Of a DNA stretch of 25,296 nt, positions 1 to 7,202 are shown piece by piece. The notes beneath the pieces were generated by a model. The model was not told where the DNA came from. It saw nothing but the letters and a program-made list of their open reading frames with translations, and made no database searches. The DNA is from a bacterium (lineage in GTDB: Bacteria > Auribacterota > JABMQX01). Each line of letters begins with the position of its first letter. The stretch's first letter is position 1. The translations under genes were made by a program, and so were the position numbers. The DNA lies in NCBI GenBank assembly GCA_013203085.1, contig JABMQX010000413.1, forward strand, positions 1 through 25,296, read 5' to 3'.

Positions 1-2
1 CG

Positions 3-500
3 ATTAGTGCTGCCGCACCACCGGCACTCCTCGCCTACATTGCCCTGGGCGCCAACCTGGGCGATAGAGAGCAAAACCTGAAGGCGGCTATTGAGAAAAT
101 CGGCGAAATCGCCGGGGTGCGGGTAACGAAAGTTTCCTCGTTCTTCGAGACCGAGCCAGTCGGAGGACCCCCTCAGGGGATGTACCTCAATGCGGCGGTT
201 GAGATTGATTGTACTCTCTCCGCCGGTCAGCTTCTGCGTGAATTGCAGGGGGTCGAAAAAGAGCTCGGTCGAAAAAGACTCGGAAAATGTTTCCCTCGAA
301 CGATAGACCTTGATATTCTCCTTTTTGGAGGTGAGGTGATTGATGAAATGGACCTCAAGGTGCCTCACCTGAGGATGCACGACAGACCCTTTGTGCTCGA
401 TCCATTAAATGAAATAGCCCCGAACGCAATTCACCCTATTCTGGGTTTGACCGTTGCCGAGTTGACGCGAATGTATCGGGAACGCCACACGGATAAATGA
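3..500 (+). CDS. folK: FolK, 6-hydroxymethyl-7,8-dihydropterin pyrophosphokinase (5' partial)
   Basis: FolK transfers pyrophosphate from ATP to 6-hydroxymethyl-dihydropterin in cytosolic folate synthesis. The open frame runs from base 3 to the TGA at 498-500 and begins before the window, so the true start is not visible. The GTG at 117 lies inside the conserved region and is not the start. Near the left edge the translation reads YIALGANLGDRE, the family's N-terminal signature. It is followed by SSFFETEPVGG and YLNAAVEI, then FPRTIDLDILLFG, which carries the metal-binding and catalytic Asp pair, and then VPHLRMHDRPFVLDPL. The visible 165 residues nearly cover the usual length of about 160, so little is missing unless this is a fusion. 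panB follows after 45 bp on the same strand, consistent with a shared cofactor operon. Confidence 0.93.
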   Translation: MSAAAPPALLAYIALGANLGDREQNLKAAIEKIGEIAGVRVTKVSSFFETEPVGGPPQGMYLNAAVEIDCTLSAGQLLRELQGVEKELGRKRLGKCFPRTIDLDILLFGGEVIDEMDLKVPHLRMHDRPFVLDPLNEIAPNAIHPILGLTVAELTRMYRERHTDK

Positions 501-545
501 GGCCGGAAAACGCCCGCAGGCTTCCGGTCTCGGAGCAAGCCGACC

Positions 546-1352
546 ATGAGTCAGGAAAAAACAACGCCGGAAGTTCTGAGACGAAAGAAGGAAAAGGGTG
601 AGAAAATCACGGCTTTGACCGCCTACGATTATCCCACCGCTCTCTGTCTGAACGAGGCTGGAATAGATATAATTCTCGTCGGGGACAGCTTGGGGATGGT
701 AGTTCTCGGTTATCCGAATACGCTCAAAGTTACAATGGAAAACATGCTTGACCACTGCCGGGCGGTGGCAAGAGGAAATTCGAGGGCACTCCTCGTTGCC
801 GACATGCCGTTTTTGTCGTGCACCGTTTCCATCGCTGACGCTGTCCGCAATGCCGGCCGGATGATTCAGGATGGAGAGATGGAAGCAGTCAAAGTCGAAG
901 GCGGAACCGACATGGCCCGGACCGTTACCGCCATCGTCCGGGCGGGCATCCCCGTCATGGGGCATATCGGTTTCACACCGCAGCAAACGCTGAGGTACGG
1001 ACGAAAGAGGGTCCGGGGAAGGGATCGCCCGTCAGTGGAGAAGCTCCTGGGGGACGCGGCGGCTGTCGAGGAGGCGGGGGCGTTCGCGATCGTCCTCGAA
1101 TGCCTGACCGAGGCGGCTGCGAAGGAGATTGCCGAGAAGCTCAGCATACCGACGATCGGCATAGGCTCCGGCGTGCATTGTGATGGGCAAATCCTCGTCA
1201 CCACGGATATGCTCGGATTCTACGAAGCCGCCTCCTTCAAGCACGTCAAAAGATATGCCGATCTCGCCGGGCTGATGAAAACCGCTTTCAAGGAGTATAT
1301 CCGCGAAGTGCAGGAGGGGAAATTCCCCGGCAAAGAGCATAGTTTTCAGTAA
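546..1352 (+). CDS. panB: PanB, ketopantoate hydroxymethyltransferase
   Basis: PanB makes ketopantoate from alpha-ketoisovalerate and methylene-tetrahydrofolate, the first committed pantothenate step. The 268 residues match the family's usual length. The Mg ligands align as D47 (VGDSLGM), D86 (VADMPF) and E118 (VKVEGG), and the catalytic Glu as E186 (VLECL). IGIGSG and DGQILV are also present. The loop after HIGFTPQ reads YGRKRVRGR, where most PanB proteins I know have GGYKVQGR. Length is conserved but the loop is more basic. The ATG at 546 has a GGAG about 10 bases upstream. folK lies 45 bp upstream and panC follows, so pantoate, pantothenate and beta-alanine synthesis are encoded together. 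The identification is firm. Confidence 0.96.
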   Translation: MSQEKTTPEVLRRKKEKGEKITALTAYDYPTALCLNEAGIDIILVGDSLGMVVLGYPNTLKVTMENMLDHCRAVARGNSRALLVADMPFLSCTVSIADAVRNAGRMIQDGEMEAVKVEGGTDMARTVTAIVRAGIPVMGHIGFTPQQTLRYGRKRVRGRDRPSVEKLLGDAAAVEEAGAFAIVLECLTEAAAKEIAEKLSIPTIGIGSGVHCDGQILVTTDMLGFYEAASFKHVKRYADLAGLMKTAFKEYIREVQEGKFPGKEHSFQ

Positions 1353-1403
1353 TCGCTGTTGCATCTGCTTCGTTCGCGGCTGCGGCTCCCACGTGGTCAG
1401 AGA

Positions 1404-2258
1404 ATGGAACTCATCACCGATATTTCTAAAATGCAGGCGTTCTCCCTCTCTGCAAAGGGAGAGGGCAAAAGGATTGGGTTGGTGCCCACAATGGGGTACC
1501 TCCACGAAGGGCATCTCAGTTTGGTCCGTGCTGCCAGGGCTGCCAGCGACACGGTGGTTGTGTCCATATTCGTTAACCCCACGCAGTTCGGCCCGGGGGA
1601 GGATTTTGACCGCTATCCCAGCGACCTTGAGAGAGACAAACGCTTGGCGGAGGAGGCGGGGGCGGATGTCATTTTCCATCCCTCGGCCGGCGATATGTAT
1701 CCGCAGGGTTTTTCAACTTACGTCGAGGAGACCAAGTTGTCGAAGCACCTGTGTGGGTTGTCCCGCCCGACGCATTTTCGCGGCGTGACCACTGTTGTCT
1801 TGAAGTTGTTCAATATCGTCCTTCCCGATGCGGCGTATTTCGGGCAGAAGGATGCCCAGCAGGCTCTCATCATCAAGAGGATGGTCCGAGACCTCAATCT
1901 ACCTGTCAGAATAGAAGTCTTGCCCATCATCAGGGAAGAGGATGGGCTTGCCCTCAGCTCTCGGAACGAATATCTCTCCCCCGAACAGAGAGGACAGGCA
2001 ACCGTCCTTTACGGGTCGTTGGTGCAGGCCGCAAGGCTTATTGGTTCCGGAGAGAGAAAGGCGAGTAGAATCAAAGAAGCGGTGATGGACATGATCGAGT
2101 CGGCGGGAGAGGCACGGATTGATTATGTAAGCATCGTCAACCGCGATACTCTCGACGACGCCGAAGAGTTGCGGGGGAACATCCTCATCGCTCTTGCCGT
2201 TTTCATAGGGAAGACGCGGCTGATTGATAACCTGGAACTCAACCTGACTGAGGAGTAA
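1404..2258 (+). CDS. panC: PanC, pantothenate synthetase
   Basis: PanC condenses pantoate and beta-alanine through a pantoyl-adenylate, using ATP, in the cytosol. From ATG 1404 it is 284 residues, the normal length. VPTMGYLHEGHLSLV carries the HIGH-type nucleotide motif (HEGH, residues 34-37). FVNPTQFGPGEDFDRYP, GQKDAQQ and LSSRNEYLS, the KMSKS-equivalent region, are all present. A TTG at 1359 would add 15 residues (MHLLRSRL...) unlike any PanC N-terminus I know, so I prefer 1404 even though its ribosome-binding site (GGTCAGAG) is weak. The gene lies 51 bp after panB and 12 bp before panD, consistent with one transcript. Confidence 0.95.
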   Translation: MELITDISKMQAFSLSAKGEGKRIGLVPTMGYLHEGHLSLVRAARAASDTVVVSIFVNPTQFGPGEDFDRYPSDLERDKRLAEEAGADVIFHPSAGDMYPQGFSTYVEETKLSKHLCGLSRPTHFRGVTTVVLKLFNIVLPDAAYFGQKDAQQALIIKRMVRDLNLPVRIEVLPIIREEDGLALSSRNEYLSPEQRGQATVLYGSLVQAARLIGSGERKASRIKEAVMDMIESAGEARIDYVSIVNRDTLDDAEELRGNILIALAVFIGKTRLIDNLELNLTEE

Positions 2259-2270
2259 AAAAACGAGAAA

Positions 2271-2639
2271 ATGATGCGAACCGTCCTGAAATCCAAGATT
2301 CATCGAGCAACAATAACCGAAACCGAACTCGATTACAGCGGCAGTTTGACCCTCGACCCAGACCTCATGGCCGCCGCCGACCTCCTCCCCGGCGAAAAGG
2401 TTCTGGTCGTGAATTTCAACAATGGCACCAGACTCGAAACGTATATCATCGTCGGGGAAAAGGGTTCTTGCACAGTTTGCTTGAACGGTCCCGCCGCACG
2501 CCTCGCAATGGTCGGGGACCTTGTCACCGTCATGTCCTTCGCCATTGTTGACGAGGCGGAGGTGCACCAGCTCAAAACCAGGACCGTTCACGTGGATGAG
2601 CGCAACCGCGTCACCGAAGTGAAAGAAGAAACAATTTAG
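2271..2639 (+). CDS. panD: PanD, aspartate 1-decarboxylase proenzyme
   Basis: PanD decarboxylates L-aspartate to beta-alanine for PanC. It is made as a proenzyme that cleaves itself at a Gly-Ser bond to create the pyruvoyl cofactor. Here the YSGS motif places the bond between G24 and S25, exactly as in the E. coli enzyme when the first of the two tandem ATG codons (2271) is used, which supports that start. RTVLKSKIHRATIT at the N-terminus, NGTRLETYII and LNGPAARLAMVGD are typical. The length of 122 residues is normal. A GAGGAG overlaps the end of panC about 14 bases upstream, suggesting coupled translation with panC. No separate processing factor gene (PanZ-like) is visible. Confidence 0.95.
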   Translation: MMRTVLKSKIHRATITETELDYSGSLTLDPDLMAAADLLPGEKVLVVNFNNGTRLETYIIVGEKGSCTVCLNGPAARLAMVGDLVTVMSFAIVDEAEVHQLKTRTVHVDERNRVTEVKEETI

Positions 2640-2690
2640 TGCCCGAATTCGTCAATCCTCCGGCGTATTGGGCCCTATGAAAGGATTCTC

Positions 2691-2755
2691 TTGGCAGGAT
2701 GACGGGATGGGCGAGATTGTCAAAAAGTGAGAAAGGTATCCTGTTATCCTGTCGA
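2691..2755 (+). repeat. Long intergenic hairpin built from GGAT/ATCC blocks
   Basis: Bases 2691-2709 pair with 2737-2755: 19 consecutive pairs if G-U pairs are allowed (14 Watson-Crick, 5 wobble), with a 27-base loop. The left arm contains CAGGATGACGGGAT. The right arm contains two tandem copies of TATCCTGT (2737-2752). There is no T-run after the stem, so a simple Rho-independent terminator is unlikely. It lies in the 170-bp panD-nadA gap and may be a dispersed palindromic repeat or an RNA element that sets relative expression of the two genes. Confidence 0.6.
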
Positions 2756-2809
2756 AGCAAATACGTCCCCGAACTTGTGAATCAGGCCACTTAGGACGGA
2801 GTTTCTCCA

Positions 2810-3766
2810 ATGCTCAGAACTGCCGGAAAAAACAGCCATCCCGACGAGGCAGAGAGAAAGTATCGCGCGGAGATGACGGAGAAGATAGCCGCTCTCAAGG
2901 AGAAGCGGAACGCGGTTTTGCTCGTCCACAATTACCAGCGTGACGAGATTCAGGACATCGCCGACATCATGGGCGATTCTCTCGGACTCGCCCGCGCGGC
3001 TGCGGAGACCGATAAGGATGTCATCGTCTTCTGCGGCGTGGTGTTCATGGCGGAATCAGCCTCCATCCTCAATCCTAGGAAAACGGTTCTTCTGCCGGTG
3101 AAAGAAGCGGGCTGCCCGCTGGCCGACATGGCCACCGTCGAAGAGCTGAGGAAGATCAAAGAGCGCTTTCCCGATGCCGCCGTCGTCAGCTACGTGAATT
3201 CATCGGCCCTGGTCAAGGCCGAAAGCGACATCTGCTGCACATCGGCGAACGCCATCAAAGTGGTCAATTCGGTCAAGGAAGACAGAATCATCTTCGTGCC
3301 CGACCGAAACCTCGGACGCTACGTCGCCGGACATACCGATAAGGAAATCATCCTCTGGCCGGGATATTGCGAGACGCACGACCGCCTCCGGGCTGCCGAC
3401 ATTCTGGAGTGCAAGAAGAAGTACCCCGATGCCGAAGTCATCGCTCACCCGGAATGCCGGACCGAGGTTCTGGAGCTTGCCGATGCTGCTCTGAGCACGT
3501 CGGGCATGCTTAGGTATGCAGAAGGATCGAAAGCCGGGACCATCATCGTAGGCACGGAAATCGGCATGGGTTATCGGCTGAAAAGAGAAAATCCGGACAA
3601 GACCTTCATTTTCCCTTCCGAATGCCTCATCTGCGAGACGATGAAGATGACGACCCTCGATGCCGTCCATAACGCCCTCGAAAACATGGTCCACGAGATA
3701 AGAGTGGACGAGGAAACCCGCCGCAAAGCTAATATCGCCCTCACCCGCATGCTCGAGGTCGTGTGA
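2810..3766 (+). CDS. nadA: NadA, quinolinate synthase
   Basis: NadA condenses iminoaspartate with dihydroxyacetone phosphate to quinolinate for de novo NAD synthesis and uses a [4Fe-4S] cluster with an open iron site. The 318 residues fit the compact NadA form. Three Cys align with the cluster ligands: C102 (EAGCPLADM), C187 (WPGYCETHD) and C275 (CETMKM). C272 just before it gives a CLIC, but the CxxM spacing makes C275 the likely ligand. The motifs HNYQRDEIQDIAD, GDSLGLA, CGVVFMAESA, YVNSSA and FVPDRNLG are all present. A GGACGGAG lies about 9 bases before ATG 2810. L-aspartate oxidase (nadB) and nadC are not in the window. The gene is separated from panD by a hairpin-containing gap, so co-transcription is uncertain. 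Confidence 0.95.
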   Translation: MLRTAGKNSHPDEAERKYRAEMTEKIAALKEKRNAVLLVHNYQRDEIQDIADIMGDSLGLARAAAETDKDVIVFCGVVFMAESASILNPRKTVLLPVKEAGCPLADMATVEELRKIKERFPDAAVVSYVNSSALVKAESDICCTSANAIKVVNSVKEDRIIFVPDRNLGRYVAGHTDKEIILWPGYCETHDRLRAADILECKKKYPDAEVIAHPECRTEVLELADAALSTSGMLRYAEGSKAGTIIVGTEIGMGYRLKRENPDKTFIFPSECLICETMKMTTLDAVHNALENMVHEIRVDEETRRKANIALTRMLEVV

Positions 3767-3768
3767 GG

Positions 3769-3809
3769 GGCTCCTGATTCGGCTCACCGTCCCGCGACCA
3801 GAAGGAGCC
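3769..3809 (+). terminator. Possible weak terminator hairpin after nadA
   Basis: A perfect 7-base inverted repeat, GGCTCCT (3769-3775) and AGGAGCC (3803-3809), begins just after the nadA stop, with a 27-base loop and TTCCTT after it. The loop is long and the T-tract poor, so this is only a candidate. Confidence 0.25.
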
Positions 3810-3884
3810 TTCCTTCGCATAACTCCTATAAAGGGTGGGCATCGCCGGGACTTCACCTGGCCCCTTGCCCCTCCCAGAACAGTC

Positions 3885-4003
3885 TTGACTTTGCCTGTGA
3901 GGTTTGGGAATATCTGGTTAGTGGTTTGCTGCGGATGACGAGGCTTCCCGCCGGGATACAGCGGGTCAAAGGAATTTCATCTCTTCCAATAGAGAATTCA
4001 TCT
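3885..4003 (+). promoter_or_regulatory. Candidate control region of the sugar cassette
   Basis: The 278-bp gap before the sugar genes carries a TTGACT (3885-3890) with a poor -10 (AATATC, 3909-3914, 18-bp spacer). It also has a direct repeat, GAATTTCATCT (3972-3982) and GAATTCATCT (3994-4003), offset by 22 bp, about two helical turns. The repeat is the kind of spacing seen for tandem regulator sites. No regulator gene is adjacent. Confidence 0.25.
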
Positions 4004-4044
4004 GCACAAAAGAGAAAACGACAACATCTTAAGGAGACAGGAAA

Positions 4045-4950
4045 ATGACAAAGATCGCCATCGGTAGCTGGGCTTACGTCTTCGGGCCCTACGAAAGCAA
4101 TCCCATACCTCTGGACACAGTCGTAAAGCGTCTCAGCGAGCTCGGGTTTGACGGTATCGAGCTTTGCGGCTTCAAGCCCCACGCCCATCCGGATGATTAT
4201 CCCACCCCTGAGAAACGCCTGGAATTGGTCAATTTGCTCCAGGACCACAACCTGGAACCCATCGGCATCGCGGCGGACTTCAGCGCCGCTCCTCTCACTG
4301 CTGAGGGCGAGGCGGCACAGAACGCCTATCTCGACTGCTTCAAAAGAAACATCGAACTCTGCGCTGACGTGGGCATTCCCAAGATCCGCGTGGACACCTG
4401 TGAGGAACCGCCGGAAGCCATCACGGACGAATATGAGAAGAAATTCGGCCGGATTGTTGCAGCCTGGCAAAAAGCCTCCCAAATAGCCCAGGACGCCGGA
4501 ATCGGCCTCATCTGGGAGTTCGAGCCGGGGTTCATTTTCAACAAACCGAGCGAAATTGTCAGGATGATCGAGGAGGTCGGTCATCCCAATTTCAAGATTC
4601 TCATGGACACCTGCCACGCCCACATGGTTGCTTCTCAGGGCGCGAAGCAACCTCCACCAGTAGAGACCCTCGTAGGGGGCGCCGTGGAGTTGATCGGCAT
4701 GCTCAGGGGAAACATCGGGCACCTCCATCTCATTGATTCGGATAACACCCTTCACGGTAACATGACCAGCACTCACGCTCCCTTCGGACAGGGCGTTCTG
4801 GACTTCGATTCGCTCATGCCTGCTATCCTCGACGCGGGATATGACTCGGAGTGGTGGAGTGTGGACCTCTGCTTCTGGCCGCAGGCCTGGGAGGTCACAG
4901 AAGCAGGTCTCAAGTTCGTCCGCGAGCTCGCCGAGAAGTACGGCAACTGA
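4045..4950 (+). CDS. Sugar phosphate isomerase/epimerase-family TIM-barrel protein
   Basis: This is a xylose-isomerase-like TIM-barrel protein of 301 residues, cytosolic, with no signal peptide. The N-terminus KIAIGSWAYVFG and LGFDGIELCGF is typical of the superfamily. Likely metal-binding positions are E158 or E160 (WEFEPG), D188 and H191 (LMDTCHAH) and H226/H228 (GHLHLIDSD). The fourth position, usually a Glu at the end of the last strand, reads WWSVDL, with Asp 274 instead. GQGVLDFDSL is also a family hallmark. ATG 4045 has an ideal AAGGAG at 4031-4036. The next genes are a polyol-type dehydrogenase and a ketose 3-epimerase, so it probably interconverts a sugar or keto-inositol in the same route. 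The exact substrate cannot be read from the sequence. IolE-, IolI- or hydroxypyruvate-isomerase-like roles are alternatives. Confidence 0.82.
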   Translation: MTKIAIGSWAYVFGPYESNPIPLDTVVKRLSELGFDGIELCGFKPHAHPDDYPTPEKRLELVNLLQDHNLEPIGIAADFSAAPLTAEGEAAQNAYLDCFKRNIELCADVGIPKIRVDTCEEPPEAITDEYEKKFGRIVAAWQKASQIAQDAGIGLIWEFEPGFIFNKPSEIVRMIEEVGHPNFKILMDTCHAHMVASQGAKQPPPVETLVGGAVELIGMLRGNIGHLHLIDSDNTLHGNMTSTHAPFGQGVLDFDSLMPAILDAGYDSEWWSVDLCFWPQAWEVTEAGLKFVRELAEKYGN

Positions 4951-5082
4951 CGGCGAGGCCGTGGCAGAAGAAGGATCGTCCATGTAACAAGTCGGTATAG
5001 CTTTTCGGGCGGGTGAGAAGTCTCATGGCTTGCCGCTGAAGGCTGTCTGCCCGCCGAAGTCTTTTCTGTGATACAGGATGAA

Positions 5083-5089
5083 AAGGAGG
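5083..5089 (+). promoter_or_regulatory. Strong ribosome-binding site that sets the dehydrogenase start
   Basis: AAGGAGG lies 6 bases before ATG 5096. An ATG at 5078 in the same frame would place this site inside the coding region, so 5096 is the better start. Confidence 0.75.
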
Positions 5090-5095
5090 TTTCCT

Positions 5096-6178
5096 ATGGC
5101 AGAGAGAATGAAAGCTCAAGTGTTCTACGAACCGCTCAAGATGCAGCTTGAGGAGCGGGACAAGCCGGAAATCGCCCCGCACGAAATCCTGGTCGAGGTC
5201 AAGTCGGTTGGCATCTGCGGCTCGGATGTGGCCTACTATTTCGGTGATAGCCCTCTGGAGACGCCCGACGGCAAGGGACCTCTGGTCCTCGGTCACGAGT
5301 TCAGCGGTGTGGTCGCGGAAGTCGGAGCGATGGTTGCCGAAGCGAAGCTATTCTCTCCTGGCGAGAGAGTAGTGCTTGACCCGGTGCAGTACTGCAATGC
5401 CTGTGAGATTTGCAAGCGGGGCTACGTGAACCTCTGCGAGAACAAGGATGTGCTGGGGGTTTCCGCAGACGGCGGCTTCGCCGGATACTGCAAGTCGCAT
5501 TATACCGGCGTGCACCGCATCCCGGAGGGCGTGTCCTTCGAGCACGCTGCCCTGACGGAACCTCTCGCCTGTGCCACCTACGGCGTGCAGAACATGAAAA
5601 TAAGCCCCGGGAATTTCTGCGTGGTGATCGGCGCCGGCGCCATCGGGCTGATGATGCTTCAGTTGGTCAAATCGTCCGGCGCGGGCAAGGCAGTCCTCGT
5701 GGACATCTTGGACTACCGACTGGAACTGGGGAAAGAGCTCGGCGCAGATGAAGTCATCAACACCGGCGACAGTAGCTCGCCTTACTTCGTCGAGGACCTT
5801 CGCAAAAAGATCGAGGAGATGACCGGCGGGAAATTCGCGGACCGTGTCATCACACCAACCGGTTCGGTGGATGCCATGGAGACGGCTCTCGCAATCGCGG
5901 GCCGGCGCTCCATAATCGTGTATTTCGGCCTGCCCGGGGCGACCGACAAGATCAAGGTCCCGGCTCTCGATTCCATCTTCTGGGATAAGACCATTCGCTT
6001 CTCGTGGCTGGCGCCCTTCACCTGGCCGACGGCACTTCAGGCCCTCGCTGCCGGACTGGTCAAAGTGGATCAGTTGGTGACGCACAAGTACGCCCTCAAG
6101 GACCTCGAGAGAGCTCTCGGGGAGGTCAAGGAGCGCAAAGGAAACGTAGTCAAGGCAGTCGTCACCGTTTCAGAATAG
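5096..6178 (+). CDS. Zinc-dependent sugar/polyol (sorbitol- or threonine-type) dehydrogenase
   Basis: A medium-chain zinc dehydrogenase of 360 residues that oxidises a secondary alcohol with NAD(P). The catalytic zinc site is C41 (GICGSD), H67-E68 (GHEFSG) and E155 (LTEPLA). The structural zinc site has four Cys at 100, 103, 106 and 114. The Rossmann motif GAGAIG is at 179-184, and D203 at the end of the next strand favours NAD over NADP. The closest styles are sorbitol/xylitol, L-threonine and L-idonate dehydrogenases. The sequence alone does not decide among them. It is flanked by two TIM-barrel sugar isomerase/epimerase genes on the same strand (145 bp and 58 bp away). This suggests a polyol is oxidised to a ketose that the downstream 3-epimerase then converts. 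Confidence 0.88.
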   Translation: MAERMKAQVFYEPLKMQLEERDKPEIAPHEILVEVKSVGICGSDVAYYFGDSPLETPDGKGPLVLGHEFSGVVAEVGAMVAEAKLFSPGERVVLDPVQYCNACEICKRGYVNLCENKDVLGVSADGGFAGYCKSHYTGVHRIPEGVSFEHAALTEPLACATYGVQNMKISPGNFCVVIGAGAIGLMMLQLVKSSGAGKAVLVDILDYRLELGKELGADEVINTGDSSSPYFVEDLRKKIEEMTGGKFADRVITPTGSVDAMETALAIAGRRSIIVYFGLPGATDKIKVPALDSIFWDKTIRFSWLAPFTWPTALQALAAGLVKVDQLVTHKYALKDLERALGEVKERKGNVVKAVVTVSE

Positions 6179-6194
6179 GAGAATCCGATCACGG

Positions 6195-6267
6195 AATTCG
6201 GATTGAATTTGCTACTGTGGAGAGGAGCACGGTGTCATGAAATTCGGATTGAATTCGCTACTGTGGA
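6195..6267 (+). repeat. Near-exact duplication of the 3-epimerase gene's 5' end
   Basis: Bases 6195-6221 match 6241-6267 at 26 of 27 positions, offset by 46 bp. The only difference is T at 6210 against C at 6256. The second copy is codons 2-10 of the epimerase gene that starts at 6237. The first copy lies in the leader. Its equivalent of the start codon is ACG (6191-6193), and 46 bp is not a multiple of three. The ribosome-binding site GGAGAGGAG (6219-6227) begins at the very end of the first copy. It looks like a partial tandem duplication or the remnant of a lost paralogous gene. Confidence 0.85.
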
Positions 6268-7079
6268 CAGGGTCCTTTTCCAATGAAACGCTGGACCTAA
6301 TAGACAAGATCGCCGACATGGGCTTCGACGGCGCCGAGATCACCCTCATTGACCTCGATCTGGTTGATGTGCAAAAGACGGCTGAAAGGCTGAAGGCTCG
6401 AGGGCTCGAATGCATTGCGTGCGCCATCATGACCGAGGACGCCAACCCGATTAGCTCCGACCCCGATGTCCGAAAGCAGGCAGTCAAGAGGTTGGAGCGG
6501 TGCATCGAGATGGCGGACGGCCTCGGAGCGAGGGTTCTCGCTGGCCCCCTCTATGCGCCCGTGGGTTACCTCGTTGGCCGCCGTCGAACGGAGGACGAAT
6601 GGGGTTGGTGTCGAGACGTGTTGAAGGAAGCCGCGAAAAAAGCCCAGCAGTACGGCATCACCATGGCCCTCGAATGCCTCAATCGCTTCGAGACGTTCCT
6701 TCTCAACACCTGTGAGGATACCGTGAGAATGTGCAAGGATGTCGGCGAGCCGTGCATGAAGGTTCACTTCGACACCTTCCACGCTAATATCGAGGAGAAG
6801 AACGTCACCGAAGCGGCCAGAAATACTGGCGAGTTCCTGGGGCATTTTCACGCCTCGGAGAATGACCGTGGCATGATCGGCTCAGGCCATATCAATTATC
6901 CCGAGGTCTTCGGTGTCCTCAAAGAGATCGGGTACGACGAGTGGATCGTCATCGAGGCTTTCGGTTCGAGCTTCAAGGAGCTTGCCGCCGCGTGCTGCAT
7001 CTGGCGAGACCTTGTCCCCGACCCCGATGTGCTGGCGAGAGAAGGCCTGAAGTATGTCAAGGGAATCATCGCTGCTTGA
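6237..7079 (+). CDS. D-tagatose/D-psicose 3-epimerase-family protein
   Basis: A TIM-barrel ketose 3-epimerase of 280 residues. The metal and catalytic residues of the D-tagatose 3-epimerase family line up: E146 (ALECLNRFE), D179 (HFDTFHANIEE), H205 (FHASEND) and E240 (VIEAF). E152 is in LNRFE and R211 lies after the END segment. The LNRFE and DTFHxNIEE signatures separate this family from plain sugar phosphate isomerases, so the substrate is probably a free ketose (tagatose, psicose, fructose or ribulose type) epimerised at C3. AGGAG at 6223-6227 lies 9 bases before ATG 6237. It follows the dehydrogenase by 58 bp. Substrate choice is inference. Its first codons are duplicated upstream. Confidence 0.88.
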   Translation: MKFGLNSLLWTGSFSNETLDLIDKIADMGFDGAEITLIDLDLVDVQKTAERLKARGLECIACAIMTEDANPISSDPDVRKQAVKRLERCIEMADGLGARVLAGPLYAPVGYLVGRRRTEDEWGWCRDVLKEAAKKAQQYGITMALECLNRFETFLLNTCEDTVRMCKDVGEPCMKVHFDTFHANIEEKNVTEAARNTGEFLGHFHASENDRGMIGSGHINYPEVFGVLKEIGYDEWIVIEAFGSSFKELAAACCIWRDLVPDPDVLAREGLKYVKGIIAA

Positions 7080-7113
7080 GCGAGAAACGGCATCCGGCCG
7101 CAAGCGACTCTTT

Positions 7114-7155
7114 CGGCCCTGGGAGCGGTTTTCTTTGAATTCGCCCCCTGGGCCG
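7114..7155. terminator. Possible bidirectional terminator hairpin
   Basis: CGGCCCTGGG (7114-7123) pairs with CCCTGGGCCG (7146-7155) with one T-T mismatch around a 22-base loop. It lies between the convergent epimerase and esterase genes. The T-tracts on both sides are short (GTTTCCTT on the plus side), so termination strength is uncertain. Confidence 0.4.
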
Positions 7156-7202
7156 TTTCCTTCAAGGTAATGTGGAAGCGAGTTGTCCTCAATGAAAGGG
7201 CT

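Noticed and set aside
1032..1679. Minus-strand open frame across the panB-panC junction
   Set aside because: Antisense to two well-conserved genes. This is a GC-rich shadow.
3853..4983. Long minus-strand open frame of 376 codons
   Set aside because: It is antisense to the TIM-barrel gene at 4045-4950, which has clear motifs and a strong ribosome site. The translation shows no family features.
4951..5095. Possible attenuator in the 145-bp gap before the dehydrogenase
   Set aside because: Only a 6-bp GGCGGG/CCCGCC pairing over a long loop could be found, which is not convincing in this GC-rich DNA.
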